Numbered from the stretch's first letter, positions 16,204-27,971 are shown. The stretch: 64,000 nucleotides of DNA from Bacteroidota bacterium (GCA_016713445.1 JADJPB010000014.1:1-64000), one strand, 5' to 3'. Notes: generated from the letters alone by a model not told the origin. Numbers and translations are program-made.

Positions 16204-18508
16204 ATGAACCAAGAAGCATTAGATTATCATTCTTCCGGTCGACCAGGGAAAATTGAAGTAATTCCAAGTAAGCCCTACAGTACGCAGCGTGATTTAGCAT
16301 TGGCATATTCACCCGGCGTAGCAGATCCTTGTTTGGAGATTGAGAAAAATCCAGATGACGTTTATAAGTATACTGCCAAAGGAAATTTAGTGGCCGTAAT
16401 TTCAAATGGTACTGCTGTTTTAGGGCTCGGAAATATAGGTCCTGAAGCTTCCAAGCCGGTAATGGAAGGAAAAGGGTTGCTTTTTAAAATCTTTTCAGAC
16501 ATTGATGTGTTCGATATTGAAATTAATCAAACGAATGTTGATGATTTTGTAAAAACAGTAAAAGCGATCTCGCCTACGTTTGGTGGGATTAATTTAGAAG
16601 ATATTAAAGCACCCGAGTGTTTTGAAATAGAACGTCGATTAAAAGAGGAGTTGAAAATACCTGTGATGCACGATGATCAACATGGTACAGCTATTATTTC
16701 TGGAGCAGCCTTGATCAATGCACTTGAAATTTCTGGAAAGAAAATTGAAGATGTGCAAATCGTTGTGAACGGTGCCGGTGCCTCTGCTATTTCTTGTACT
16801 TCGCTGTTCGTTTCCTTAGGAGCTAAACTGGAGAACATAATTATGCTCGACAGCACAGGTGTGATTCGTCACGACCGTGATAATTTAGATGTACATAAAA
16901 TCCGTTTTGCAACACGCAGAAATATTCATACGTTGGTGGAAGCATTGGTGAATGCAGATGTGTTCATCGGATTGTCAAAAGGAAATATCCTGAATGGAGA
17001 TCATCTTCGGAGTATGGCCGATGATCCTATCGTTTTTGCGATGGCGAATCCTGATCCAGAAATTATGTATGACGATGCCATTGCTGCGCGTCCCGATATC
17101 ATCATGGCCACTGGTCGTTCCGATTACCCAAACCAGGTGAATAATGTGATTGGATTCCCATTTATTTTTAGAGGCGCATTAGATGTGCGGGCAACGCAGA
17201 TTAATGAAGCGATGAAGTTGGCTGCTGTGCATGCCATTGCTCAGTTGGCGAAAGAGCCAGTGCCAGAGTTGGTGAACTTAGCGTATAAAAAAGAATATCA
17301 GTTTTGGTAAAGATTATATCATCCCAAAACCACTAGATCCTCGTTTAATTCATATTGTAGCCCCGCAGTAGCTCGAGCAGCTATCGAATCAGGTGTGGCA
17401 CAAAACCCATCACCGATTGGGAAAAGTATGAGAACGATTTGAAGAAACGTTTAGGTCTTGATAATAAATTGATTCGTGTAATTACGAATAAAGCCAAGCA
17501 AAATCCAAAGCGTGTGGTTTTGCAGATGCCGATACCTACAAAATTTTAAAGACGGCGCAAATCGTAAAGGAAGAAGGAATTGCGACGCCGATTTTATTGG
17601 GAAATAAAAAGAAAATTCAAGCGCTTATTGACGAGCATCAATTACGTCTTGACGATATTCAGGTCATCGATCCGCGCGAAGAAAGTCAGACTTTAGAAGA
17701 GTTTGGAAAATTGTTTTTCGAGAAAAGAATGCGTCGAGGTTTCACGCATTATGAGGCGAAGAAGATGATGCAGGAGCGCAATTATTATGGCGCTATGATG
17801 GTGGAGACTGGACAAGCCGATGCCCTTATTTCCGGATTAACCCGTAATTATGTAGATACCATCAAGCCTGCTTTACGTATCATCGGAACCGAAGCAAGTG
17901 TTGGAAAAGTTGCGGGGATGTATATCTTAATAACAAAGGATGGACCTATTTTCTTTGCAGATACCACCATCAACATTGATCCCACCACAGAGGATATTGT
18001 TGAAATTACATTGCTAACGGCGAAGGCTGTACGTCAATTTAATATTCAACCGAGAATAGCATTGTTGTCATATTCTAACTTTGGCTCATCAAATACCGAA
18101 AGTGCTTTGAAGATGCGTCACGCTGTAGAAATTTTGCATGCGAAGTATCCCGATTTATTAGTGGACGGAGAAATTCAAGCGAACATCGCTTTCAATCCAC
18201 AAATGTTGAAAGATAATTATCCATTTAGCGATTTAGCTGAACAAGGAGCTAACACACTTATTTTCCCAAGCCTGGATGCAGGTAATATTGCTTACAAATT
18301 AATGCAGACCCGTGGCGGCGCAGAAGCCATCGGACCGATCATTCTCGGATTGAAGAAACCTGTTCACATCTTACAACTTGGCTCTTCCGTACGTGAAATT
18401 GTAAACATGGTTACCATTGCAGTGGTGGATGCGCAGTCAAGAGAGACAGAGCAAAAGAGCAATGCAAAATCGGAAGTGAGGCCTGAAAGTAAATCGGCGA
18501 AAGTGTAG
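16204..18508 (+). CDS. maeB: NADP-dependent malic enzyme with phosphotransacetylase-like domain (frame-broken)
   Basis: Oxidative decarboxylation of malate to pyruvate with NADP, plus a C-terminal regulatory domain related to phosphotransacetylase; about 768 residues in all, the MaeB length. Start ATG 16204. Malic part: STQRDLALAYSPGVADPC, KGNLVAVISNGTAVLGLGN, MHDDQHGTAI and the nucleotide-binding IVVNGAGASAIS. C-terminal part: SGLTRNYVDTIKPALRIIG, DTTINIDPT, LLSYSNFGSSN, GDIQ-like VDGEIQAN, NTLIFPSLDAGNIAYKL. Between them the frame breaks at four homopolymers (T-run near 17305, C-run near 17370, C-run near 17407, T-run near 17520), and each one-base correction restores the expected sequence. 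I read these as assembly errors. Confidence 0.9.
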
Positions 18509-18544
18509 ATTGTATTTTTTTTTCTGAAATCAATAATTGGATTC

Positions 18545-19114
18545 ATGAAAACAGTTGTACTTATTTTTTTTCTGATGTTGGGGTCGTGTATTTCTTCTTC
18601 AGCGCAAGTTGTAATTGATACGTTGGCTATCCAATCAGAATTGCACGCTATTTTTGAGCGCGATCAAAAAACACGTACCAGTGGCGATTCTGCAGCATTT
18701 ATGCATTATATCGACAGTTGCAATTTAGTTCAAGTAAAATTATTACTGGATAAATACGGATGGATGGGCAGAAGCATGATTGGCGACAAGGCGAACAGTG
18801 CTTTGTTTTTAGTTATCCAACACGCCGACTTAGAAACGCAGTTAATGTATTTTCCTTTACTTCAAAAATCAGCAGAAATTGGCGAATCGAAATTTAGTAA
18901 TGCTGCATTAATGCAAGACCGTATCTTGATGCGACAAGGTAAAAAACAAATTTATGGGAGTCAGGTCTTAAATAATAAAGCAACAGGAAAACCCGAATTC
19001 TACCCTATCGAAGACGAAAAAGATGTAAATGTCCGACGCGGAAGAATAGGGATGTCTACGCTGGAAGAATATGCTAAACTTTTTGGGATCGAATATAGAT
19101 TACCGAAAGAATGA
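18545..19114 (+). CDS. DUF6624 family secreted protein
   Basis: 189 residues, 36 bases after maeB on the same strand. Signal peptide MKTVVLIFFLMLGSCISSSA; the GSC could be a lipobox, but cleavage at SSSAQ is as good. The body has the order seen in DUF6624: an early FERDQKTR box, LLDKYGWMGRSMIG, FLVIQHADLETQLMYFPLL and a late MQDRILMRQGKKQIYGSQV with PIEDEKDVNVRRGRIGM. Function unknown; the fully conserved Asp-Gln and Gln-His pairs suggest a hydrolase-like or binding site, but that is a guess. Confidence 0.7.
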   Translation: MKTVVLIFFLMLGSCISSSAQVVIDTLAIQSELHAIFERDQKTRTSGDSAAFMHYIDSCNLVQVKLLLDKYGWMGRSMIGDKANSALFLVIQHADLETQLMYFPLLQKSAEIGESKFSNAALMQDRILMRQGKKQIYGSQVLNNKATGKPEFYPIEDEKDVNVRRGRIGMSTLEEYAKLFGIEYRLPKE

Positions 19115-19311
19115 TTTTGAAATATAAAATCATTAAAATTGCTTTTAGTTTTCAAAACATCAATTTGCCAATTGAAGACTATTTGTAACTAATTAATTAT
19201 ATTTGAAGATGAATTTATTGCAAAACTTTAGCAGGGACTCTAATAATTTGGTGAGTGTTTCTGGTGAATTGTTGCTTGAATTAGTAAGTTGGTTTTTACA
19301 AAATATATCAA

Positions 19312-19869
19312 ATGAGAAAATTAATTTTACTGCTATTCGTTTTTAATTCATTTCTTCCTACGGTTTATGCACAAGAAACTGATACCATATTTAATCCAAA
19401 TATTTTTAAGTATAGTAAAAATGATTCGCCTTATTCGCTTGGTTTTGGAGTAGCTGTTGGTACTGGAAGTCTTGGTTTAACAGCTGGAATTGTTGCTGAT
19501 ATGGACATTTATCATATTTTGATAGGATTACATACTAGTAAATATGGTTATCTATTATCAAATAATTATCAGGAAGCCAAAGTGAATTCTTTATATCTTG
19601 GATATCAATACCGATCTGAAAAAATTATGGCATCGATATCTGGAGGACTAGGAAATGTACAACATACTTGTACGAGCGGTATGAATTATAATTGTTATGG
19701 TGTTGATGAAAGTAAACGTCAGTCAAAAGTCTTTAGGGTTGAATTTGATGTTTTGCTTTCAACTTATCTGATACTTGGAATTTCATATAATTCAGTTATT
19801 ACAAACAAGACTGATCTTAATGCACTACTACTTTGTTTTAAGTTTGGATTGTTTCGAGATGAATATTAA
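19312..19869 (+). CDS. hypothetical outer-membrane beta-barrel-like protein
   Basis: 185 residues with a signal peptide (MRKLILLLFVFNSFLPTVYA). The remainder alternates short strands with glycine-rich turns (SLGFGVAVGTGSLGLTAGIV, VNSLYLGYQYRSEKIMASIS, LSTYLILGISYNSVI), as in small outer-membrane barrels of 8 strands. There is one Cys pair in HTCTSGMNYNCYG. No named family recognised. About 200 AT-rich bases precede it. Surface location is inferred from the strand pattern only. Confidence 0.5.
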   Translation: MRKLILLLFVFNSFLPTVYAQETDTIFNPNIFKYSKNDSPYSLGFGVAVGTGSLGLTAGIVADMDIYHILIGLHTSKYGYLLSNNYQEAKVNSLYLGYQYRSEKIMASISGGLGNVQHTCTSGMNYNCYGVDESKRQSKVFRVEFDVLLSTYLILGISYNSVITNKTDLNALLLCFKFGLFRDEY

Positions 19870-20035
19870 GTTCCTTTTAAGGATATACTTACAAGCTTAG
19901 CAGCCAATAACAACCTGTTTGCGATATGCGGAAGTGTTTCTTTTTAATTATTATATTTGGTATGCCTGACCGAAGTTGACAAGTCAACCGTTCTCGCCAT
20001 ACAATAGCTAACCCTGTAATATGACAAGCAAATAA

Positions 20036-20936
20036 ATGACAGAAAATTCTGAAGAAGAACAAATAGAAGAGTCGACAAACACTCACTCTGAAAATAACTC
20101 AAGCGAAATTCAAAGCAAGCAAAATTCAGACGAGATTAATTCAAACCAAGAAATAGAAAATATGGAGGTACATCATCATGCTCATCACGACGGAAAGAAA
20201 AATTGGAAGAGTTATTTCTGGGAATTTTTAATGTTGTTTCTCGCTGTTACGCTGGGTTTCTTTGTGGAAAATCAACGAGAACATTACATAGAAAATCTCA
20301 GAGCCAAAGAGTATTCAAAATCATTAATTCAAGATTTGCAAAACGACATCATTGCCATTCAAAGGCAGACTAAAACAGCTACCATGTTTATTGGACTTGC
20401 TGATAGCTTGATAAATTTGAGTCCTACCCATTTAGAAGGAAAGGCTTCAGCTCAATTTTCTTTTTATACTCGGTTTATGTATTGGACGGGATCTATCATT
20501 TTGGAACAGGGCCACGTTTGAACAAATTAAGAATTCGGGGAGTCTTCGGTATTTTAAGAATCAACAGTTGCTTGAAAAGTTGATGAAATACGATGGAATC
20601 ATAAATGAAATCGAAATGGAAGCTTATAATCATCAGGTTCGAGGGAATTTGTTAGTGAATCATATCAATCAAATTTTAGAACCGGCATATCATCAGAAAT
20701 TGTCAAAATATTTTTTATTTTCCTATGATACTATTTCAAAGAACACTATGGAAAGTTTATTCCCTGCTCAACCGGAATCACTGGAGAATAAAAGGAGTGA
20801 AATAAGAGAGATGTTAAATATGGTTGTAATCCAGCAAAGAAATTTACAGAGAGATATTGACGATGAATGGCCGCAAGCCGAAGTAATGGCAAACGAACTG
20901 ATCAACGATTTTAAAAAAGAATATCAAATTCATTAG
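20036..20936 (+). CDS. His-rich N-terminal, single-span membrane protein of a Bacteroidota family (one frame break)
   Basis: Starts at ATG 20036 with about 40 acidic/polar residues, then the metal-binding-looking MEVHHHAHHDGKKNW, one membrane segment (WEFLMLFLAVTLGFFVE) and NQREHYIENLRAKEYSKSLI, a pattern I know from many Bacteroidota hypothetical proteins. The first frame stops at 20521; shifting one base near 20505 gives WNRATFEQIKNSGSLRYF and continues to 20936, giving roughly 300 residues. The long C-terminal part is helical and likely faces the cytoplasm or periplasm. Function unknown. The break lies beside a T-run, so base error is the simplest reading. Confidence 0.6.
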
Positions 20937-21174
20937 TTAAGATAAAGCAAGAATCTACCAGCAACAGGCAGGTTTATTTCAAAACAAATAAATTCAGCTC
21001 GGTAAGTTGCAATTGGCAGAGTTTCGTATTCTTCAGTTAATTCTAAATGTTTAGAAAATTTGTATCTTCGAATTAAGATTTAAGATAGGATACCCGATCT
21101 ATCGGAATCCGTCCATCGAAAATCCAAAGCGTTAAGTATTTACGAGAAAGAATACGTCAATCAACATACAACAA

Positions 21175-21657
21175 ATGAAATACATCTTAATTTTAATTTT
21201 ATTGGTTTTTGCAAACTTGTCTTTTGCTCAACCAAAAGCTGGAATTGATACTATAAACACAAATCCAAATTACAACAGGGAGTTGGCCGATAAATTGGGA
21301 GGCGATGATTATGGAATGAAAAGCTATTTTTTGGTAATTCTGAAAACAGGGACAAACGAAACCACCGACAAAGAATTTATTAATGAAAGTTTCAGGGGTC
21401 ATATGGATAATATTAACCGATTAGTTCAAGAGGGAAAACTTATCATAGCAGGACCACTAAAGAAGAATGAAAATAATTATAGAGGGATTTTTATTTTGAA
21501 CAACATTAAATCATTAGAGGAGGCAACAGAAATATTGCAAACAGACAAAGCCATTAAAAACGGATTGTTAGACTATGAAATATTTACTTGGTTTGGTTCG
21601 GCTGCGATTCCTGAGTACCTACCTTTTTCCGAGAAAATTTGGAGAGCAAAACCTTAA
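21175..21657 (+). CDS. exported YCII-domain protein
   Basis: 160 residues. Signal peptide MKYILILILLVFANLSFA, cleavage before QPKAG. The rest is a YciI-like ferredoxin-like fold: YFLVILKTGTNE, RGHMDNINRLVQEGKLIIAG (the conserved His and Gly pair), then GIFILNNIKSLEEATEIL and the terminal motif LLDYEIFTWFGSA. YciI domains are normally cytoplasmic, so an export signal is the unusual point. No catalytic activity is established for the family. Confidence 0.75.
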   Translation: MKYILILILLVFANLSFAQPKAGIDTINTNPNYNRELADKLGGDDYGMKSYFLVILKTGTNETTDKEFINESFRGHMDNINRLVQEGKLIIAGPLKKNENNYRGIFILNNIKSLEEATEILQTDKAIKNGLLDYEIFTWFGSAAIPEYLPFSEKIWRAKP

Positions 21658-21746
21658 AGTAATTACGGCCTTGTCCATTCCATCAATTTAAACTACTTGC
21701 AACATTTCAAAGAAGAATAAATGCAATCTCTTAAAGTAGTGCTAAC

Positions 21747-22187
21747 ATGGCAAAAACAAAAACAACCCTCACTGGACAAGACGTAATTGATTTTGTAAAC
21801 TCATACGTGGGCAATGAGCAGAAAAAAAAGGCGGACAGTTTTCGACTGATTGAGCTCATGCAAGAATGGTCGGAATCTGAACCTAAAATGTGGGGACCAA
21901 GCATCATCGGTTTTGGTAATTATCATTATAAATATGCAAGCGGACACGAAGGAGATGCGCCCGTATTGGGATTTTCACCAAGGAAAGCAGCTCTAACGCT
22001 TTACGTGTACTCCGACACCGAAAAAAGTAAAGCATTACTAGCTGATCTTGGTAAATTCAAAATGAGTAAAGCGTGTATCTATGTTAAAAAACTTTCCGAT
22101 ATCGATACCGACGTCCTTAAGGAACTGTGTATTGAATCCATCAAATACATTAGCGAACACCACGAATGTTCTTGCAGAGTAAGATAA
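21747..22187 (+). CDS. DUF1801 (YdhG-like) family protein
   Basis: 146 residues, cytoplasmic. It matches DUF1801 in MQEWSESEPKMWGPSIIGFG, YHYKYASGHEGDAP, FSPRKAALTLYV and SKACIYVKKLSDID, in that order. The family is small and alpha/beta; its biochemical role is not established. It ends in HHECSCRVR, a Cys/His-rich tail not typical of the family that might bind metal. Start ATG 21747 in CTAACATGG. Confidence 0.8.
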   Translation: MAKTKTTLTGQDVIDFVNSYVGNEQKKKADSFRLIELMQEWSESEPKMWGPSIIGFGNYHYKYASGHEGDAPVLGFSPRKAALTLYVYSDTEKSKALLADLGKFKMSKACIYVKKLSDIDTDVLKELCIESIKYISEHHECSCRVR

Positions 22188-22302
22188 CTGACAGCATAAT
22201 GAAAGGGAGGAAGACTACTTATAAAATGTCCTCTGCACCCAACACTTCGCGTAAGCGGGCAGCAACCATTTCAACGAACAACACAGAAAAAAGAGCTTGT
22301 AC

Positions 22303-22332
22303 TTGTTTTCATAAATAATAATTGTACCTTCA
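22303..22332 (+). promoter_or_regulatory. promoter, TTG-19-TACCTTCA
   Basis: TTG at 22303-22305 and TACCTTCA at 22325-22332 with 19-base spacing; the -7 box has two deviations from TAnnTTTG. It lies 29 bases before the ATG at 22361. Confidence 0.35.
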
Positions 22333-22360
22333 CTATTCAATTCACAAAATCCTGCTCATC

Positions 22361-25300
22361 ATGAATCAAATATTTACTATACTGTTTTTCGTGTGTGTGC
22401 TTAACCTTAGCCCTTCTCAATCTCAGCCACAATGGTCGCAAAGCACACAGCCCAATGGCGGCAACTGTTTTGCGGTGCATCGTGTTGGCAATAATATTTG
22501 GGCTGCCTATCAATATGGGATATGGGTTTCTACAACAGATGGCTTTACATGGCATCGGCATCCAACACTTCATATGCCTGTGATGGATATTCAGACTCAG
22601 GATAATAAAGTAGTTATACTTTTCCAAGAAAACCCTTCAGTTGGGGTTTTTAATATGTCGACAATGACCAGTTTTGATTACGGTAACTCGTTTGGCACTC
22701 CCGTGATTGTAGAAACTGGCTTTTCCTATTATATGTATGGTGACCATTCGGTGTGGGTTACTGATTCCTCTTGGGTGATTTATAACAATGGTCAGCAGCC
22801 ATATGTTTCGTTTGATTTTGGTCAAACATGGAATACTTTGCAAACACTTCCAGGATTGTTTGATCTTACAACATACAATAAAAAGTATATTATTGCTAAC
22901 AAGTATACTGGTAGCTTTTCAACTTATTATTCTGAAAATGGAGGAGCTTCCTGGATATTTCTTGACTCTGCTCATTCTTCGAGAAATGTAATTATCGAGG
23001 ATTCTACATTTTATTTTGTCGATACCGATGTTGTTACTTCGAACTATTACATGGCTCGCACATCTGATTTTGGGGCTACATTTGATACACTTGGTTACAA
23101 CCTCCTTCCTGGGTGCAACCACGTATTTAAGCTGAATGGTAAAATTTACTGGACTAATTATCTGCAGCCGCAAGGGTTTACAACGTATGAATCAGATGAT
23201 CACGGTGACACTTGGACGTTATCAAACTTGGTTGGTAATGCCATTTGGACCGATGATGAAAGTGCTGTGTTTACAAACAATTGGGAATTTCTTTTTAATG
23301 CTTTTTCAGACGGACTCCAACGTTGGGTGCCCTCAACAAATACGATATACAATACCGAAACAGGAATTCTTGCTACAACTATAGATCATTTGGTAGAAAA
23401 TCAAGGGGTGCTTTTTATTACTGTCGGACAAAAGGCATACAGAAGTACTACTGCTGGGCTAACATGGGATCCTATACCCCAGTTTGTGAATCCAGAGATG
23501 GGTTTCACGTTTTTAGGAGATACAATTTTTACTGTTACACAGCCCAATAATCTATCAACTAATAACTTTTGTTTTTCATTTGATAACGGACTTACATGGG
23601 ATTCAATAAATACATCAATTCAACCCGATTGGCAAATAGCTACACAGGTAGTTTCATATAATGGAAACTTGTATGCTTCAAGATACAATAATGTTTCGAA
23701 GAGTACCGACTTGGGAATAACGTGGAACAGCATTAGCACGCAAGTTGATTCCATTTGTTTGGGTTCATCTTTTTATTTAACGCAATTGATTGTTCACAAC
23801 GGGGTGTTGTTTGCACTCGATGATGCTCGGGTAATGATGCTGGATACAATTACAGGTACATGGAAGGTAAAAATTGTTTTAATGCTCCCGGTGTAACTTA
23901 TGACCGTCTTTATTCGCTCGGAAATGAACTTGTGCTTCGGGCCGGAGGTACATTTCGTGTAACATCCGACACAGGTAACACTTGGACCTCGCCTTTACGA
24001 AATGGATTTCCAACTGGTCAGCGACCTTCTGGATTGTATAAAGCAAATGGGGCATGGTTTTCATCAAGTATTGCCGGGCAAATTTATTATTCATTCGACC
24101 TTGGCGATAACTGGATTCAGCTTCCAACGAATCCTGAGATGACAATTACCGGAGCTAATCCAATATTTACGATGCTAAATGGTATTTTATATGCTGGAGG
24201 AAACAATGTTTGGTGGAATGACGATACTTTAAATATTGTATCAGGTACAGTTTATCTTGATAACAATAATAACAGTTTGCTAGATACCGGTGAACCTGTC
24301 TTGGCAGATCATCTTTTGTACACTTCACCTAACAACATTGCGTTCGATACAGATTCAAATGGAAATTACCAGTTTTTCTCTGCAGCCGCTGGTGACACAC
24401 TTCGAGCTATTCTTCCTTCCACATACTGCCAATCAAATCCTGATTGGTTCATCACAACAGGCCAGGCCGCTTCGGCAGATTTTGGACTCTATTTTTTTCC
24501 GGGTATCCAGGATTTGTCAATCGATATTACAAACCGGTCGGTGTTCCGCCCAGGTTTTGATACATACCTGGATATTGATGTAAAAAATTTCAGGACGGTT
24601 CTTACACCAACCATATTGGAAGTCATTCTCGACACATCGTTGGTATTCCAGAGTGCATCAGTTACACCAGATTCAATCAACGGCGATACGCTAGTGTTTA
24701 ATATTGCTCCGATATTACTGATGGAGAAACAGGAAATTTCGATTCTGACAGAAACATATTTTACTACACCTCTTGATACTCCTATTTATTGTAAAGCCAC
24801 CTTAAAACCAATTATAGGTGATACAGTGCCACAAAATAATATTTCAGAAATTAACGAAATAACAACTGGTTCGTTTGATCCAAACGATAAAAAGGCTTCT
24901 TACGATCCATATTTCACTCCAACGCAATTGATGAATGGAGAAGAGATGATTTATACGATTCGATTTCAAAACACGGGTTCACTACCTGCAATTAATATTT
25001 TCATTCGCGATACGTTAAGCGATTTCATCGATTTGCAATCGTTTCGTTTGATATCGATGAGTCATGAAGGTTATTTCGAGTTTACACAAAATCGTACGGT
25101 AACGTTTTACTTTGATAACATAAACCTGCCTGGTGAATCAGTCGATGAACCTAACAGTCATGGGTATGTGAAGTATGCAGTGAAGTACTTCCCGAGTCTG
25201 CTCTATGGAACAGGCATTGAAAATACCGCAAATATATATTTCGATTTCAACCCTCCTATAACGACTAATACCGTTGTCACCGTTATCGCCAATCCTCCAT

Positions 25301-25581
25301 TTAATGTCGGATTTCCCGAACCCAACACGTCTTCGCAAGTTACAATATTTCCAAACCCGGTAAGCGATCTGCTGAATTTGAGAATAACCAATGGCCCAAT
25401 AAATGCGAGGTACCGACTCACGGTATTTACTTCAACTGGCAAACAAATAATTCAAAAATATTTCACTAGTGCAGAATATCAATTGGAGGTTTCCGCATAT
25501 TCTAACGGTATTTATACAGGCATTCTTGAGGAAGAAAACACAAAACATCGCATGATTTTCAAAGTGGGGATTGCAAAATAA
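22361..25581 (+). CDS. large T9SS cargo protein: sialidase/BNR-type beta-propeller plus repeat domain (one frame break)
   Basis: Start ATG 22361 (MNQIFTILFFVCVLNLSPSQ). About 1,070 residues after correcting one frame break near 23865. The N-terminal 600 residues are a beta-propeller with recurrent Asp-box-like turns (STTDGFTWHRHP, ESDDHGDTWT, KSTDLGITWNSI, TSDTGNTWTSP), as in photosystem-stability/BNR-type exported proteins. Next comes a short SdrD-like segment (YLDNNNNSLLDTGEPVLAD), then the domain beginning SFDPNDKKASYDPYFTP and running to YFDFNPPITTNTV, common in T9SS cargo. The end (QVTIFPNPVSDLLNLRI to HRMIFKVGIAK) is a type A sorting tail. Likely a surface adhesin or binding protein; no enzyme residues identified. 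Confidence 0.8.
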
Positions 25582-25917
25582 TTGATGTTTCAGAATTGTC
25601 TTGGGTTTATAACCAATTGAAGTTTTAGAACATATTAAAAATTAGGAATGTTCTGATTGCTTTCGGAAACTTCCGATCACAAACCTGCCTGCATCGCTTT
25701 CGCTAAAGCTTGTGCCTCCGCTAACCCTTGTGCGACATGCGGTCAACGACATGCGGTCAGCGGAGCAAAGTCTGCCGACATGTTTGATAAACGTTCTGGT
25801 CTTTGATAAAAGGTACAGCTGCAAAAAAGCATGACAGTAATCAAACCAACATTTAAAACTTGTAAAATAAGACATAAATTCTAAAAGCATTCCGACTATC
25901 CGAATTATCCTACTAGT
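25582..25917. other. 336-base intergenic stretch with repeats
   Basis: No gene seen. Contains the repeat at 25716-25765; otherwise ordinary AT-rich sequence. Confidence 0.4.
25716..25765. repeat. direct repeat inside an inverted repeat
   Basis: CGACATGCGGTCA occurs at 25733-25745 and 25747-25759, bracketed by CTCCGCT (25716-25722) and AGCGGAG (25759-25765). GC-rich against an AT-rich background; looks like an interspersed element. Confidence 0.5.
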
Positions 25918-26123
25918 AAGAGAAAAAACCTAAGAATAATTTTTTAACTTTAATCGCTGCACAAACATTACAAGCAATGTAAATTGAAGGAATTATAACA
26001 TTGGAGAATTTATCTGAATTAAGTGAAAAGGAAATTTTAATTTTATTTGGAATCGAAAAAAGCACCATGCCGAAATTAAACAATGCATTGGCCAAAGCAG
26101 GATATTCAATCAGAAAAAAATAA
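25918..26123 (+). pseudogene. small helix-hairpin-helix (RpoA C-terminal-like) protein, degenerate
   Basis: The frame reads KKPKNNFLTLIAAQTLQAM, a TAA, then IEGIITLENLSELSEKEI and MPKLNNALAKAGYSIRKK. It resembles the small Bacteroidota helix-hairpin-helix proteins related to the RNA polymerase alpha C-terminal domain (the pattern tLexLSxxsEkEILxLxGI-PxLxxALxxxG). No ATG is present and a stop interrupts the middle, in frame on both sides, which a one-base indel would not explain. So this looks like a true remnant. Confidence 0.45.
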
Positions 26124-26204
26124 TGAACAATTAAGTAATCGATAATTTAAATTTGACATTCAAAATAAACTAATCGCGAAGTCTTGCGACTAAAAAATAT
26201 AACC

Positions 26205-26663
26205 ATGAAAAAAATTCAATTCAAAGTAAGCGTAAACGCACCAGCAAGCAAAGTCTATAATGCGATGCTCGGTATTGACAATAAATCAACCTATGAGCAA
26301 TGGACAGCAGCGTTTAATGCGACCTCAACATTTGATGGAACTTGGGACAAAGGAAGCAAAATTCTTTTTGTAGGCGTGGATGACAAGGGTGAAAGAGGGG
26401 GTATGGTTTCCAGAATAATTGAAAATATTCTTGATCGATTTGTCTCCATTCAACATTATGGTCTTGTAAAAGGGGACAAAGAAATCACCGAAGGACCTGA
26501 AGTGGAAAAATGGGCAAATGGGTTGGAAAATTATACCTTCGAAGAACGCAGCGGAACAACTCTCGTTACTGTTGACTTGGACACTACAGAAGATTTTGTA
26601 GATTATATGAATAATGCCTACCCAAAAGCGCTTGACAAGTTGAAAGAAATTTGTGAAAAATAA
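26205..26663 (+). CDS. SRPBCC-fold protein (AHSA1/polyketide-cyclase-like)
   Basis: 152 residues; the ATG at 26205 gives MKKIQFKVSVNAPASKVYNA, the first strand and helix of a START/SRPBCC hydrophobic-cavity fold. KSTYEQWTAAFNATSTFDGT, KGSKILFVGVDDKGE and a long C-terminal helix (NNAYPKALDKLKEICEK) complete it. Ligand unknown; the family includes stress and lipid-binding proteins. A longer frame from 26184 adds seven residues without a better start context. Confidence 0.75.
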   Translation: MKKIQFKVSVNAPASKVYNAMLGIDNKSTYEQWTAAFNATSTFDGTWDKGSKILFVGVDDKGERGGMVSRIIENILDRFVSIQHYGLVKGDKEITEGPEVEKWANGLENYTFEERSGTTLVTVDLDTTEDFVDYMNNAYPKALDKLKEICEK

Positions 26664-26782
26664 AATTTCGATGGAGATAAACTAATTGCAAAGAGAAACG
26701 TTGATAATCCTAGAATCGGACTGCTGAAAACCCAGAATTATCTAAGAATAAAGCGAAGGATTAATTAACTAACCACTATAAA

Positions 26783-27971
26783 ATGAAAAATATTTTAACT
26801 CTTGTATTGTTATTGTTGCTTGGCAACAATCTTTTTGCTCAACCCTTTCAAATCGGACATACTACTCTTACCTTCATTGATACCAGTCGAAACAACCGTT
26901 CCATTGCTACTGAAGTATATTATCCCGCAGATGTTGCAGGAAATAATGAACCTATAACACTTGTTACCACTGATAAATTTCCCGTAATTAGTTTCGGTCA
27001 CGGGTTTGTAATGACATGGAATGCATATCAGAATATTTGGGATGCCTTGGTGCAAGAAGGATTTATTATTGCATTTCCGAAAACCGAAGGCGGTCTAGCT
27101 CCTGCACATGCTGAGTTTGGAAAAGATCTTGCTTTTGTGATTTCTGAATTAACCACGCTTGGTCAAGACACCTCTTCTTTTTTTATAATCGCGTCGACAC
27201 GATGAATTGCGTTATGGGTCATAGCATGGGTGGCGGCGCTGCTTTTCTTGCCGCGCAGTTTGATCCTTCGATTAAAACAATAGCGACGCTAGCCGCTGCC
27301 GAAACAAATCCATCGGCAATACAGGCGGCAGCAAGTCTGAGTATCCCTTCATTGATCATTGCCGGAGGTAATGATTGTGTTACACCACCTCCTGCAAATC
27401 AAGTTCCGATGTACGACTCTTTACAAAGCAGTTGCAAGACTTATGTAAGTATTAATGGCGGAAGTCATTGCCAGATGGCTGATAATAATTTCTTGTGCAG
27501 CATTGGCGAAGCAACCTGTACCCCACAGCCCACCATTACGCGTGCGGAACAGCATGTTGTTATTAGCAACTATTTAATTCCTTGGCTAAAATATGAATTG
27601 AAGAGTGATTGTGCTTCAGGTGCACAATTTGATTCACTGATCACCACGGATACAAGTATTGTATTTCAAAAACATGCTTGCTTTGCAATACTTCTACATC
27701 TATTGAGAGCAACTCAACTTTCAATGTTGGAGTATTTCCAAATCCTTTCCAAGACGATTTGTTTATTCAGAATGACCAAAATGAAAAGAGTAAGGTCTTG
27801 ATTGATTTGTTTGTCATGAATGGAGCCAGAATTTATTCGCAAAATTTTTCTGATGTCAAAGCAAATGAAAAAATTAAATTAAATTTTAAGGACAACTTGC
27901 CTACTGGAATCTATTTGCTGAAAGTGAATATGGACGGCCAACATAGTTTCAGGAAAGTAATAAAGTATTAA
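26783..27971 (+). CDS. exported alpha/beta hydrolase with T9SS type A tail (two frame breaks)
   Basis: Start ATG 26783, signal peptide MKNILTLVLLLLLGNNLFAQ. Joined frames give about 395 residues. Hydrolase part: ATEVYYPADVAGNNEP, KFPVISFGHGFVMTW (oxyanion region), nucleophile elbow CVMGHSMGGGAAF (Ser in GxSxG), acid loop AGGNDCVTPP and the histidine in NGGSHCQM, a full Ser-Asp-His triad, of the dienelactone-hydrolase / PAF-acetylhydrolase-like type. Then VGVFPNPFQDDLFIQND to SFRKVIKY, a type A sorting tail. Breaks lie in a T-run near 27180 and in an A/C-rich spot near 27672. Probably a secreted esterase or lipase; substrate unknown. Confidence 0.8.

Noticed and set aside
22337..25442. Numerous minus-strand frames opposite the propeller protein
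   Set aside because: They are shadows of one well-supported plus-strand gene and show no family resemblance.
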